From JAZDLO01 sp043801935 (GTDB lineage: Bacteria; Actinomycetota; Thermoleophilia; RBG-16-64-13): a DNA stretch of 25,911 bases. Below are positions 1 to 7,074 of this stretch, one piece after another; the stretch's first letter is position 1; each line of letters opens with the position of its first letter. The position numbers and the translations under genes are program-made. The notes below the pieces were generated by a model. The model was not told the origin of the DNA. It saw nothing but the letters and a program-made list of their open reading frames with translations, and did no database searches. The stretch is taken from the NCBI GenBank assembly GCA_043801935.1, contig JAZDLO010000015.1, positions 1 to 25,911 of the forward strand, written 5' to 3'.

Positions 1-684
1 ACGAGATGTACTGAGACATGTCTTGACCATGTCGTCTATCTCGTGGTCGTATATAGTCTCGATAACGGGTATACCCTTGACCTTCATCTGCTCGAAGCTG
101 AAAAGCCTCTCGGCAGCCGAGTTAGCCAGCAAAATCCTCCCTTTTGAGTCGGTCAGCACGACGCCGTCCGTCAGGCTGGAAAGAATGGTCTCCAGCCTGC
201 TTCTTTCACCGGTTACTGCTGCCATCGTGCTTCTGATACTGGATGACATCTCGTTGAAAGCGCGACTGAGGCGTCCTATTTCATCACTGGTAGTTGATGG
301 AATCCGCTGGTCCAGCTTCCCCGAGGCGATTGCCTACGCGGCACTGGTAAGCCGCCTCACCGGCCTGGTTATCATCCGGGCGAGCAATGCAGCGAAAACA
401 ATAACCAGCACAGTGGCGACAGTAATACTCCCTACAATGACCATGGTCATGCTATTTACGGAATTTTCCACGGTGGTCAAAGGCAGGGCTACCCGCGCTG
501 TGCCAAGCACTTTCCCCTGGTCAGTCACAGCTACTGCAACATACATCATGTTCTCATGGAGAGTAGCGCTATAGCGGGTAGACTGGCCGACGCCGGAGGC
601 CAGCGCGGCGACAACCTCGGGGCGGGCGGCGTGGTTTTCCATGGTAGCCGGGTCCTGGTCAGTGTCCCCAAGAACCCACTGATG
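1..684 (-). pseudogene. Truncated PhoR-type sensor histidine kinase remnant (sensor end, TM, HAMP, PAS)
   Basis: Reading the minus strand gives the end of an extracellular sensor domain (around the residues DPATMENH), one hydrophobic membrane segment (plus-strand positions about 385-450), a HAMP linker and the start of a PAS domain (residues GVVLTDSKGRILLANSAAE); it then leaves the window at position 1. Two defects are visible. An in-frame TAG at 334-336 falls in the HAMP helix, where homologues have a continuous helix. The N-terminal signal/first membrane segment is absent: homology stops near 684, at the start of the divergent channel gene, and the only ATG (642) lies inside a conserved sensor motif. 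GC of 1-600 is about 54% by hand count, well below the neighbours. The kinase and histidine-box domains would lie outside the window. It could be a decayed gene, a rearrangement scar or an assembly join. Confidence 0.7.
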
Positions 685-702
685 GAAAGACGGAGCGGTC
701 GG

Positions 703-1725
703 ATGCGACGAGAGGTCAAGACAGGACTGTTGGTCGTCGCTGCGATCTTCGCGGTCGTGATCATAGGCACGGTCGGCTACTGGCTGATTGAGGGCTGGGG
801 CCTGCTAGACTCCCTGTATATGACTGTGACCACCATCTTCACGGTGGGGTTCAGCGAGGTCCATCCCTTGTCGCGGGCGGGGTCGATCTTCACCGTGGTG
901 CTGATCTTCGGCGGGGTGGGGACCATTCTGTACGGCATCGGAACGATGGTGGAGTTCGTGATCAGTGGGCAACTCACGGGCGTGTTTCGGAGGAGGGTGG
1001 TGAGGAGGCAGGTGGACAAACTGGAAGCACACTACATCATCTGCGGCTACGGCCGGGTGGGGGAGTCGGTGGCTCGTCACTTCGTGGCGCATCGGGCGAA
1101 GTTCGTCATCGTCGATAACGATCCGGAAAGTCTCGCCCGTGCCGAGGCCGACGGGTTCCTCGTGATCAGCGGTGACGCCACCGCGGACGAGGTCCTGGAG
1201 GCTGCGGGCATCGAGCGGGCCAAGGGGCTGGTGGCCGCGGTCGGCTCCGACGCCGGCAACATCTTCGTGACCCTTTCCGCCCGGGTGCTCAACCCGGGGT
1301 TACTCATCGTCGCCCGAGCCAGCTCCGAGGACACCTTGAGCAAGCTCGAGCGGGCCGGCGCCGACCATGTGGTTTCGCCCTACGGGATCGGTGGCAAGCG
1401 GATGGCCAGCCTGATGCTCAAGCCGCTCGTCAGCGACTACCTGGAGGTGGTCACCGGCGGGGGAGAGCTGGAGTTCCGGGTGGAAGAGTTCGAACTGAAC
1501 GCCCAGTGCTGTGCCGTCGGACAGTCGATCGAGGATCTGGGAGTCCGCAAACGGACCGGGGCCACCATCCTGGCGGTACGGCACGCAGGCACGGGGATCT
1601 TCAACAAGAACCCCTCTCCGGAGTCGCGCTTGAGCCCTGGAGACATGATCGTCGCCATAGGGACGCCGGCGGAGATAACCCGGCTGGAACAGCTCATCGG
1701 TGCCCCGGCACTGCCTAAGCCATAG
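703..1725 (+). CDS. Two-TM potassium channel with RCK (TrkA-N/TrkA-C) domains
   Basis: A 340-residue membrane protein expected to be a K+ channel gated by a cytoplasmic nucleotide-binding RCK ring. Transmembrane helix 1 is about residues 8-28, a pore loop carries the filter TVGFS (47-51), and helix 2 is about 60-85. The TrkA-N Rossmann domain begins with GYGRVG (115-120) and has an acidic residue (VDND) after the second strand. A TrkA-C domain fills about 255-335. The ATG at 703 is chosen because GGAG (692-695) lies 7 nt upstream and the protein then starts right at the first helix; the open frame extends upstream to 556 but that part overlaps the kinase remnant on the other strand. argS follows after 16 nt, so co-transcription is likely. 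Confidence 0.85.
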   Translation: MRREVKTGLLVVAAIFAVVIIGTVGYWLIEGWGLLDSLYMTVTTIFTVGFSEVHPLSRAGSIFTVVLIFGGVGTILYGIGTMVEFVISGQLTGVFRRRVVRRQVDKLEAHYIICGYGRVGESVARHFVAHRAKFVIVDNDPESLARAEADGFLVISGDATADEVLEAAGIERAKGLVAAVGSDAGNIFVTLSARVLNPGLLIVARASSEDTLSKLERAGADHVVSPYGIGGKRMASLMLKPLVSDYLEVVTGGGELEFRVEEFELNAQCCAVGQSIEDLGVRKRTGATILAVRHAGTGIFNKNPSPESRLSPGDMIVAIGTPAEITRLEQLIGAPALPKP

Positions 1726-1741
1726 GGAGGACGAGAGAGAC

Positions 1742-3520
1742 GTGTTAGCCGAGCGGGTGCGAAGGGTGATCGCGGAGTGGGCCGCCGAGGAGGGCTGGAG
1801 CGATGTACCGGTGTGCCAGCTGGAGCGGCCGGCGGAAGCAGCCCACGGCGACTATGCTGCCCCGTTCTGCCTGCAGGTGGCCAAGGTGGTGAAGCAGCCG
1901 CCGCGGGTGCTGGCCGAGCAACTGCGTCAGCGCTTGCTGGCCGACCCGGATCTCGCCCGGCTCGTGGACGAGATCGAAGTGGCTGGTCCCGGCTTTCTGA
2001 ACTTCACCCTCAGCAGCAGGGCATATGCGGAAGCCATGGCCGAGATGCTCGGCGAGGATGACACCATAGGCCGGGGGCCGCCCCGACGTCATCCCCGGGT
2101 GAACCTTGAGTTCGTAAGTGTGAACCCTAATGGCCCCCTCCACGTGGGTCACGGCCGCTACGCGGCCTATGGCGACTCGCTCCGTCGGCTGCTGGCCTTC
2201 AGCGGCCTGAACGTCGCCAGCGAGTTCTACATCAATGACTTCGGACGGCAGATGGACCTTTTCGGGCGCAGCGTGGCCGCCCGCTATGCCCAATCCTTTG
2301 AGATAGACCTCCCGGTACCGGAGGATGGCTATCAAGGTGACTACGTCAAAGATGTCGCCGCGGCGGTGCGTGCGGAGGTGGGCGACCGCTGGGTACCAGC
2401 GCTGCGGCTGGTGGCCGCGGCGGCGCCGGCGGGGGGCGACACCGCACCCGCGGCCGGCGCTATCGCTCCCGGGACCGGAGACTCCGACGACGAAGCTCCG
2501 GTAGAAGCATCCGAGTGGTCCGCCGATTCGGGGTCGGAGGAAGTGGCGGCCTTCTTCCGCGCGCGCGGATGTGCGCTCATGCTCGAAGAGATGAAGACCG
2601 AGCTGGCGCATTTCGGCGTGCTGTTCGACCGCTGGTTCAGCGAGACAAGCCTCCACGAGGGCGGACGGCTGGAGCAGATCATCGACCGGCTGCTCGCCTC
2701 CGGCGAGGCCTACCGGGAGGGAGATGCCATCTGGCTGCGCACCACTTCGCGGGGCGATGACAAAGACCGGGTGCTTGTCCGCAGCAACGAGCAGCCCACC
2801 TATTTTGCCGCTGACATCGCCTATCACGAGGACAAGTTAGACCGTGGTTTCGAGCATCTGATCAATATCTGGGGAGCCGACCACCACGGTTACGTATCCC
2901 GCATGAAAGCGGCCGTCGAGGTCCTCTCCGGACGTCCCGGGATGCTGGAAGTCATCATCGGCCAGCTGGTGAACCTGCTCGAAGAAGGTGAGCTACGGCA
3001 GATGTCCACCCGACGAGGCGAGATGGTCACCCTGGCCGAGCTGGTCGAGGCCATCGGCGTGGACGCGGCCCGGTTCTTCCTGGTGATGCGTTCCCAGGAC
3101 CAGACCCTCGATCTCGATATCGGGTTGGCGCGCCAACAGAACCAGGACAACCCCGTCTACTACGTGCAATATGCCCACGCTCGCATCGCCAGCATCCTCA
3201 GGAACGTTCCTGCGGAGATGGAAGCCGCTATCCCGGATGGGCCCGCGATGTTCGTCTCTCCCTACGAGCGTGCGCTCATCAAACGGCTGGAGAGTTTCTC
3301 CTCGGTCATCCAGGATGCCGCCGAGCGGCGGGCCCCTCACCGTATCGCCGGATGGGCTCAGGAACTGGCGGGCGACTTTCACGTCTTCTACAAGCACTGC
3401 CGGGTCATCGGGGTCGAGCCGGCCGTAGGCGCCTCGCGGCTCGCTCTCTGTGTAGTGACCAAGAGGGTCATATTCCGCTGCCTCCATCTGCTGGGCGTCA
3501 GCGCTCCAGAAAGTATGTAG
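1742..3520 (+). CDS. argS: Arginine-tRNA ligase
   Basis: Class I arginyl-tRNA synthetase of 592 residues, charging tRNA-Arg in the cytoplasm. The N-terminal additional domain (residues 1-100) recognises the tRNA. The HIGH-type motif is HVGH at about 134, followed by the catalytic Rossmann fold. A degenerate KMSKS-type loop, MSTRRG, starts at 421, and a DALR anticodon-binding domain ends the protein. The GTG at 1742 is chosen because an in-frame ATG at 1700 lies inside the channel gene and GGGAGG precedes 1742. Between residues about 223 and 266 there is an Ala/Gly/Pro/Asp-rich insert not expected in the family; the flanks align with normal ArgS on both sides (AEVGDRW... and MLEEMKTELAHFGV). 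mutM follows after 13 nt. Confidence 0.95.
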   Translation: MLAERVRRVIAEWAAEEGWSDVPVCQLERPAEAAHGDYAAPFCLQVAKVVKQPPRVLAEQLRQRLLADPDLARLVDEIEVAGPGFLNFTLSSRAYAEAMAEMLGEDDTIGRGPPRRHPRVNLEFVSVNPNGPLHVGHGRYAAYGDSLRRLLAFSGLNVASEFYINDFGRQMDLFGRSVAARYAQSFEIDLPVPEDGYQGDYVKDVAAAVRAEVGDRWVPALRLVAAAAPAGGDTAPAAGAIAPGTGDSDDEAPVEASEWSADSGSEEVAAFFRARGCALMLEEMKTELAHFGVLFDRWFSETSLHEGGRLEQIIDRLLASGEAYREGDAIWLRTTSRGDDKDRVLVRSNEQPTYFAADIAYHEDKLDRGFEHLINIWGADHHGYVSRMKAAVEVLSGRPGMLEVIIGQLVNLLEEGELRQMSTRRGEMVTLAELVEAIGVDAARFFLVMRSQDQTLDLDIGLARQQNQDNPVYYVQYAHARIASILRNVPAEMEAAIPDGPAMFVSPYERALIKRLESFSSVIQDAAERRAPHRIAGWAQELAGDFHVFYKHCRVIGVEPAVGASRLALCVVTKRVIFRCLHLLGVSAPESM

Positions 3521-3533
3521 GGGAGAGGCCGTA

Positions 3534-4364
3534 GTGCCCGAACTCCCGGAAGTGGAGACGGTCAGACGTCAGCTGGCCCGGTCTCTCGTTGGAAAACGCT
3601 TCGTCGCGGTGGAGAAGGTGGAGCCGGCCATGCTCCGCGACTGCACCGAGGCACAGGTGAGGGACCTGCTGCCCGGCAGGCACGTGCGGAGCGTGCATCG
3701 AGTGGGGAAGTTCCTGATGGTGGGCCTGGACGGGGTCGCGTTCCTCACCCTGCACCTGGGCATGACCGGGCACTTCCTGGTGGCGTCGTCCGTCCCAGCC
3801 TCACCCACCCCTCACACCCGGTTCCTCTTTGCACTCGAAGCGGCGGATGGGTCCCGCGTCAGCCTGGAGTTCCGCGACATGCGCAAGTTCGGTCGCGTCC
3901 ATCTGACCCTGGGTGGTCCTGCGCCTCGTTTGCAGGGACTGGGACCGGACGCGTGGACAGGGGCGTGGGATGGCGGGTATCTGGCCCGGCGGCTCCAAGG
4001 TCGCACGGCGCCTCTCAAAGCCTTTCTTCTCGATCAGCGGCACCTGGCCGGGATCGGCAATATCTATGCCGATGAGATCTTGTGGTGGACCCGGCTCTCG
4101 CCGCTGCGTCCATCCGGCTCCGTTTCCCCCGAGGAAGTGGGGCTCCTGGCGGAGGAGATCCCTCACCGGTTGGGCGAAGGGGTGCGGCTTCTCGGCTGCT
4201 CGTTCTCCGATTTCGTCGATACCGAAGGCAAGGCCGGCAGCTTCCAGGATTGGCTGCGGGCGTACGGAAAGCAAGGACAGGACTGCGCCCGTTGCGGGGA
4301 CACCCTTGTGCGCACCGTGGTGGCGGGCCGGGGGACGGCATATTGTCCCGGGTGTCAGCACTAG
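3534..4364 (+). CDS. mutM: Formamidopyrimidine-DNA glycosylase (Fpg/MutM)
   Basis: Base-excision repair enzyme that removes 8-oxoguanine and formamidopyrimidines and nicks the strand. The 276-residue protein starts PELPEVETV: Pro2 is the catalytic nucleophile and Glu3 the acid. The helix-two-turn-helix region includes HLAGIGNIYADEILW. A C-terminal zinc finger has Cys251, Cys254, Cys271 and Cys274. The GTG start is fixed by the need for Pro2, and GGGGAGAGG lies just upstream. It is the last gene of the channel-argS-mutM run and is followed by a hairpin terminator. Confidence 0.96.
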   Translation: MPELPEVETVRRQLARSLVGKRFVAVEKVEPAMLRDCTEAQVRDLLPGRHVRSVHRVGKFLMVGLDGVAFLTLHLGMTGHFLVASSVPASPTPHTRFLFALEAADGSRVSLEFRDMRKFGRVHLTLGGPAPRLQGLGPDAWTGAWDGGYLARRLQGRTAPLKAFLLDQRHLAGIGNIYADEILWWTRLSPLRPSGSVSPEEVGLLAEEIPHRLGEGVRLLGCSFSDFVDTEGKAGSFQDWLRAYGKQGQDCARCGDTLVRTVVAGRGTAYCPGCQH

Positions 4365-4777
4365 GCTTCCGAAGGGGCCCTTCCGAAGGAACCGGGTACC
4401 CACGACAAGAAAAGCGAGCCCCGAGTGCACTCGCTTTTCACCTTTCAACGGCTCTCACTTCGGCCCCGCTTCGCTGTACTCCGCGGCCGTTTACCTCCGC
4501 GTTTCCTCTGCGGGCCCCTTTGTAAGCTCCTCAGATGCTGCGTCTGAGCTCTCGGGACTCACTAGGTATTCTACACGGCTTTCCCCGAGAGTCAAGCCTT
4601 CCGACCGCGTCTGCGGCGCTGAAAATGTCGCTGCATGCGAGTGGTGGGAGCGGAAGTCGAATCCGCCTGGAGCGGACCAGGATCGAGCGACGTATGGTCA
4701 GGGTCGGAAGGGGAGGCTGCGGAACCCCCAAGGGCGTGTGGTAGAATCCTACCTACCCCGGCAAAGCTGGTCGGCGA
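4365..4777. other. Gene-free stretch with hairpins between mutM and tRNA-Gly
   Basis: No credible protein gene is visible in these 413 nt. Apart from the terminator at 4409-4439 there is a 6-bp stem CTCAGA/TCTGAG (4530-4535 with 4543-4548), directly followed by an 8-bp stem CTCTCGGG/CCCGAGAG (4549-4556 with 4584-4591), and a short stem GCGGA/TCCGC (4650-4654 with 4662-4666). None of the signatures I looked for (tmRNA, SRP RNA, RNase P) is recognisable. A -10-like TAGAAT at 4742-4747 may serve the tRNA. The stretch may hold a structured RNA or only decayed sequence. Confidence 0.4.
4409..4439 (+). terminator. Stem-loop terminator after mutM
   Basis: A perfect 10-bp inverted repeat, GAAAAGCGAG (4409-4418) and CTCGCTTTTC (4430-4439), is separated by an 11-nt loop. 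The 3' arm carries TTTT, and an A-run on the 5' arm means it could act in both directions. It begins 45 nt after the mutM stop. There is no long U-tract beyond the stem, so efficiency is uncertain. Confidence 0.65.
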
Positions 4778-4853
4778 GCGGAGTTAACTCAGTTGGTAGA
4801 GTGCCAGCTTCCCAAGCTGGATGTCGCGGGTTCGAACCCCGTACTCCGCTCCA
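4778..4853 (+). tRNA. tRNA-Gly (anticodon CCC)
   Basis: A full cloverleaf can be folded: acceptor GCGGAGT/ACTCCGC, D stem ACTC/GAGT, anticodon stem CCAGC/GCTGG with loop TTCCCAA (anticodon CCC at 4811-4813), 5-nt variable loop, and T arm GCGGG-TTCGAAC-CCCGT. The discriminator is T4850, and the CCA end is encoded (4851-4853). It reads GGG glycine codons. It stands alone between mutM and the CsoR-family gene. Confidence 0.97.
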
Positions 4854-4892
4854 TCTTCCTTTTTATCATCGTGCTCTCGAGGGGCGGTTCCC

Positions 4893-4922
4893 TTGTCCTT
4901 CTGGTACCCCCAGGGGTATGAT
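4893..4922 (+). promoter_or_regulatory. Promoter of the CsoR/CstR-family gene
   Basis: A -35-like TTGTCC (4893-4898) and a -10 TATGAT (4917-4922) are separated by 18 bp. They lie 33 nt before the start codon and just after the tRNA. The spacer is largely taken up by a palindrome, as expected for a self-repressed promoter. Assignment is by eye. Confidence 0.55.
4905..4918. promoter_or_regulatory. Predicted CsoR/CstR-type operator
   Basis: Perfect inverted repeat TACCCC-CA-GGGGTA, also readable as a 5-4-5 site TACCC-N4-GGGTA, which is the pattern of CsoR-family operators. It lies between the -35 and -10 elements of the gene directly downstream, so negative autoregulation is inferred. Confidence 0.65.
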
Positions 4923-4955
4923 GGCCTCGCACGAGCCACACGGAGGAGGTCGGGC

Positions 4956-5285
4956 ATGGGTCCGAATGATGGAGGTGCAGTCCGAGCGAGCAGCGAAGAC
5001 GTCGGCCGGGTCCTCAATCGGTTGGCCCGCATAGAAGGGCAGGTGCGGGGCCTGCAACGCATGATCGAGGAGGGCAAGGACTGCGAGCAGATCCTGGCTC
5101 AGCTGGCCGCAGTCAAGTCGGCGCTTGACCGGGTCGGGACGCACCTGATAAGCCACCGTATGAAGGAATGCCTGGAGGATCAGACGGGCGTGGAGCTCGA
5201 TCCGGCCGCGTTTGAAAAGGCGTTCGCCGTCTTCTTCAAGTACGTTCAGTGCATGAGCTCCGCCGCGAGCCAGTCCATGGAATAG
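4956..5285 (+). CDS. CsoR/RcnR/CstR-family (DUF156) transcriptional repressor
   Basis: All-helical DNA-binding repressor of 109 residues. The family core RLARIEGQVRGLQRM begins at residue 22. The two sensing cysteines are Cys43 (in EEGKDC) and Cys72. Aligned without gaps to CsoR, the third Cu(I) ligand (His61 in M. tuberculosis CsoR) becomes Arg68, with a His one residue earlier. A Cys pair without the His is the pattern of CstR, which senses persulfide, so a copper role is doubtful. The ATG at 4956 has GGAGGAGG 6 nt upstream (4942-4949). It appears monocistronic with its own operator. Its last 40 nt overlap the end of the convergent hydrolase gene. Targets other than itself are not visible here. 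Confidence 0.88.
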   Translation: MGPNDGGAVRASSEDVGRVLNRLARIEGQVRGLQRMIEEGKDCEQILAQLAAVKSALDRVGTHLISHRMKECLEDQTGVELDPAAFEKAFAVFFKYVQCMSSAASQSME

Positions 5286-6034
5286 CGGTGGACCTGGGGG
5301 TCATGCTGCGCCGTGGTGTGAGTGCCACCGTCCAGGGCCAGTAGCGTCTTCTCGGTGCGTAGGTGCTCCATGAGTAAGACGGAGTGGTCGAACGGTACCA
5401 CCTCGTCTTCTCGGGCATGCACCAGCAGCACCGGGCAATCCACCTGCGCTGCCAGCAGACGGCTGTCTTGCCGCTCGAAATAGGAGCGGAGGCGGGGCGT
5501 GTCCCAACGCGGCGCGGCCCCGCCCGGGTCTGCGGCTTCGCCCCCGCCCGCAGTGGCATCGTCGGTGTCGGCCCTCTCACTGTCGGCCTCGGCCTTCTGA
5601 CAATCGGCGATCCCGTCGAGCATCACGTCTTCACTGGCAGGGCAGAGTAGGACCATGGCCGCAAAGCCGGCCCGTGACGCTGCCTTCAGACCATAGAACC
5701 CGCCCATGCTCGATCCCCGGTAGCAGAGGCGGCTCGAGTCGACGGCCGGGTGCGTGCGTAAGAAGTGGGCGGCGGCCAGCACGTCCTCCTCCAATGGTCC
5801 GTCGGCTTCGCCGCCGCTCTCTCCGTGGCCGCGGAAGTCAAATGCGAGCACGGCGAACCCGCTTTGGCAGGCTTCGCGGCAGAAGAGGTCGTGCCGCGCC
5901 CGTCGGCTGCCGGCTCCATGGCCGACGATGAGACCGGGCACCGGTATCTGCGCCGGAGGCGAGGGGAGGTACAGGGTGGCCGCCAGCTCCAGTGTGGGTT
6001 CTTGTCCGGCGCCGACTGCGGAGAGCAGACCCAC
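5246..6034 (-). CDS. Alpha/beta hydrolase (dienelactone hydrolase/S9-like)
   Basis: About 262 residues with an oxyanion region HGAGSRR (39-45), the strand-turn FDFRGHGES (65-73), nucleophile elbow GSSMG (Ser109), acid Asp210 in AREDEVVP and catalytic His239 in GGTHT. The substrate cannot be told from sequence. Residues about 144-178 form an Asp/Ala/Gly-rich low-complexity insert in the cap region. The start is uncertain: GTG at 6034 is the first candidate after the hpt stop but has no Shine-Dalgarno, and the frame stays open into hpt up to 6166. It is the last of three minus-strand genes (nuclease-like, hpt, hydrolase) and converges on, and overlaps, the CsoR-family gene. Confidence 0.8.
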   Translation of the reverse strand: MGLLSAVGAGQEPTLELAATLYLPSPPAQIPVPGLIVGHGAGSRRARHDLFCREACQSGFAVLAFDFRGHGESGGEADGPLEEDVLAAAHFLRTHPAVDSSRLCYRGSSMGGFYGLKAASRAGFAAMVLLCPASEDVMLDGIADCQKAEADSERADTDDATAGGGEAADPGGAAPRWDTPRLRSYFERQDSRLLAAQVDCPVLLVHAREDEVVPFDHSVLLMEHLRTEKTLLALDGGTHTTAQHDPQVHRYSMDWLAAELMH

Positions 6035-6062
6035 GGAGACGATGGATGCGGGCTCGAGGCCC

Positions 6063-6665
6063 TTAGAAAAGCGTGGGCTGGTGAGGCTCAAGCTGCAGGT
6101 AGGCGACGTAGGGAGTATTGCGGAACAACTGGCGGTAGTCGAAACCGTAGCCCACGAAGAAGTCATCAGGGACGGTGAACCCCCGGTAGCGCACGTCCAT
6201 GTCCGCTAGGCGCTGATGGGGCCGGTCGAAGAGCGTGCACACCTCCAGCGACCGGGGACGCCTCAGGCTGAGCGATCGTAAGATGTAGTGCAGGGTGAGG
6301 CCCGTGTCGATGATGTCCTCGACTACGAGGATATTCTTGTCCTTGACCGGTTTGTCCAGGTCCTTGAGGAAACGGATCGCCTTTTTGCCGGTCTCGGTGT
6401 GCTCCTGAAGGTACGAGCTGATGGCCAGAAAGTCCATTTCTAGAGGCAGATCGATCGCCCGCGCCAGATCGGCCATGAAGAAGACGGCTCCCCTGAGGAT
6501 GGAGATCAGAAGGAGTTCCTGACCCTCGTAGTCGCGGGTGATCTCCGCCCCCAACTCCTCGACGCGCTTGGCGATCGCGTCGGCGTCGAGGAACACCTCA
6601 CCGATCCTGTCATCCGGACGGTGCGAGCCGCAGGGCGGGGTCGGGGAGGGGGGAGCCGCCGCCAT
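6063..6665 (-). CDS. hpt: Hypoxanthine phosphoribosyltransferase
   Basis: Purine salvage enzyme converting hypoxanthine (and guanine) plus PRPP to IMP/GMP. The type I PRTase PRPP loop VVEDIIDTGLTL is at 114-125, with Glu116/Asp117 and Thr121/Gly122. SILRGAVFFMADL (55-67) is the PPi loop region, and DFFVGYGFDY near the C-terminus closes on the base. With the ATG at 6665 the protein has 200 residues, including a Pro/Ala-rich extension of about 20 residues before the usual start (IGEVFLD). A GTG further in (the Val of GEV) is an alternative. Seven nt separate it from the upstream nuclease-like gene, so the two are probably co-translated. Confidence 0.94.
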   Translation of the reverse strand: MAAAPPSPTPPCGSHRPDDRIGEVFLDADAIAKRVEELGAEITRDYEGQELLLISILRGAVFFMADLARAIDLPLEMDFLAISSYLQEHTETGKKAIRFLKDLDKPVKDKNILVVEDIIDTGLTLHYILRSLSLRRPRSLEVCTLFDRPHQRLADMDVRYRGFTVPDDFFVGYGFDYRQLFRNTPYVAYLQLEPHQPTLF

Positions 6666-6672
6666 CTGGGTC

Positions 6673-7029
6673 TCACAGGCCGTACTTCTGGGCCATGCGA
6701 ACGAAGTCCTTGCGGTAGAGCAGCTTGATACGGATGTCGGGATACTTCTCGCGCAGCTTGCGCACCTTGCGGTTCTTAGCGGTGACCAATGACTGCTTCA
6801 TCTCCGTGACCTCGATGAAGAGGTCGAGGTCGGGAAGAAAGAAGTCGGGGGTGAAAGCCTCGAGGATGTTGCCGCGCTCGTCCCGCTCGAGGACGAAGGT
6901 GCGCGGCTCGTACTCCCAGGCGATCCGGTGGTAGTCGAAGAGCTTGGCGGCTTCGAGCTCGGTCCGGGTAGCGAAACTGGGTTCTTTGGTGCCCCGGTAG
7001 TAGGAGAAAGTAGACGTTTCGTCGATCAT
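6673..7029 (-). CDS. Small PD-(D/E)XK-like conserved protein
   Basis: A 118-residue soluble protein whose layout matches the PD-(D/E)XK nuclease fold: an N-terminal helix with Glu24/Glu26, then FTPDFFLP (Asp62), a hydrophobic strand LFIEVT (Glu73), and conserved basic residues in MKQSLVTAKNRKV (77-89). The usual Lys of the E-x-K motif is replaced by Thr75; Lys78 may stand in for it. I recall similar short proteins with an E-x-T-x-M-K-Q signature next to hpt in other bacteria, but no function is established to my knowledge. It heads the minus-strand operon with hpt and is divergent from lysA (45 nt between starts). Confidence 0.72.
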   Translation of the reverse strand: MIDETSTFSYYRGTKEPSFATRTELEAAKLFDYHRIAWEYEPRTFVLERDERGNILEAFTPDFFLPDLDLFIEVTEMKQSLVTAKNRKVRKLREKYPDIRIKLLYRKDFVRMAQKYGL

Positions 7030-7074
7030 CCTGGAAGTTCATTCTACCAGCTGGGCTTGTGTGGTAACGTACCC

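Noticed and set aside
556..702. Upstream extension of the K+ channel to ATG 556
   Set aside because: The extra residues resemble no channel N-terminus and the DNA is the coding region of the kinase remnant on the other strand; ATG 703 has a good ribosome binding site.
1745..2827. Open frame of 360 codons on the minus strand
   Set aside because: It is fully antisense to argS, has no recognisable domain and its His/Gly/Arg-rich translation is typical of the reverse of a high-GC gene.
4365..4400. Short repeats TTCCGAA on both sides of GGGGCCC after mutM as a terminator
   Set aside because: The TTCCGAA copies are direct, not inverted; only a 5-bp AAGGG/CCCTT stem is possible. The stem at 4409-4439 is far better.
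4650..4666. T-arm-like hairpin suggesting a second, degenerate tRNA
   Set aside because: The loop is not a proper TTCGAAT-type loop in register and no matching acceptor, D or anticodon stems could be found around it.
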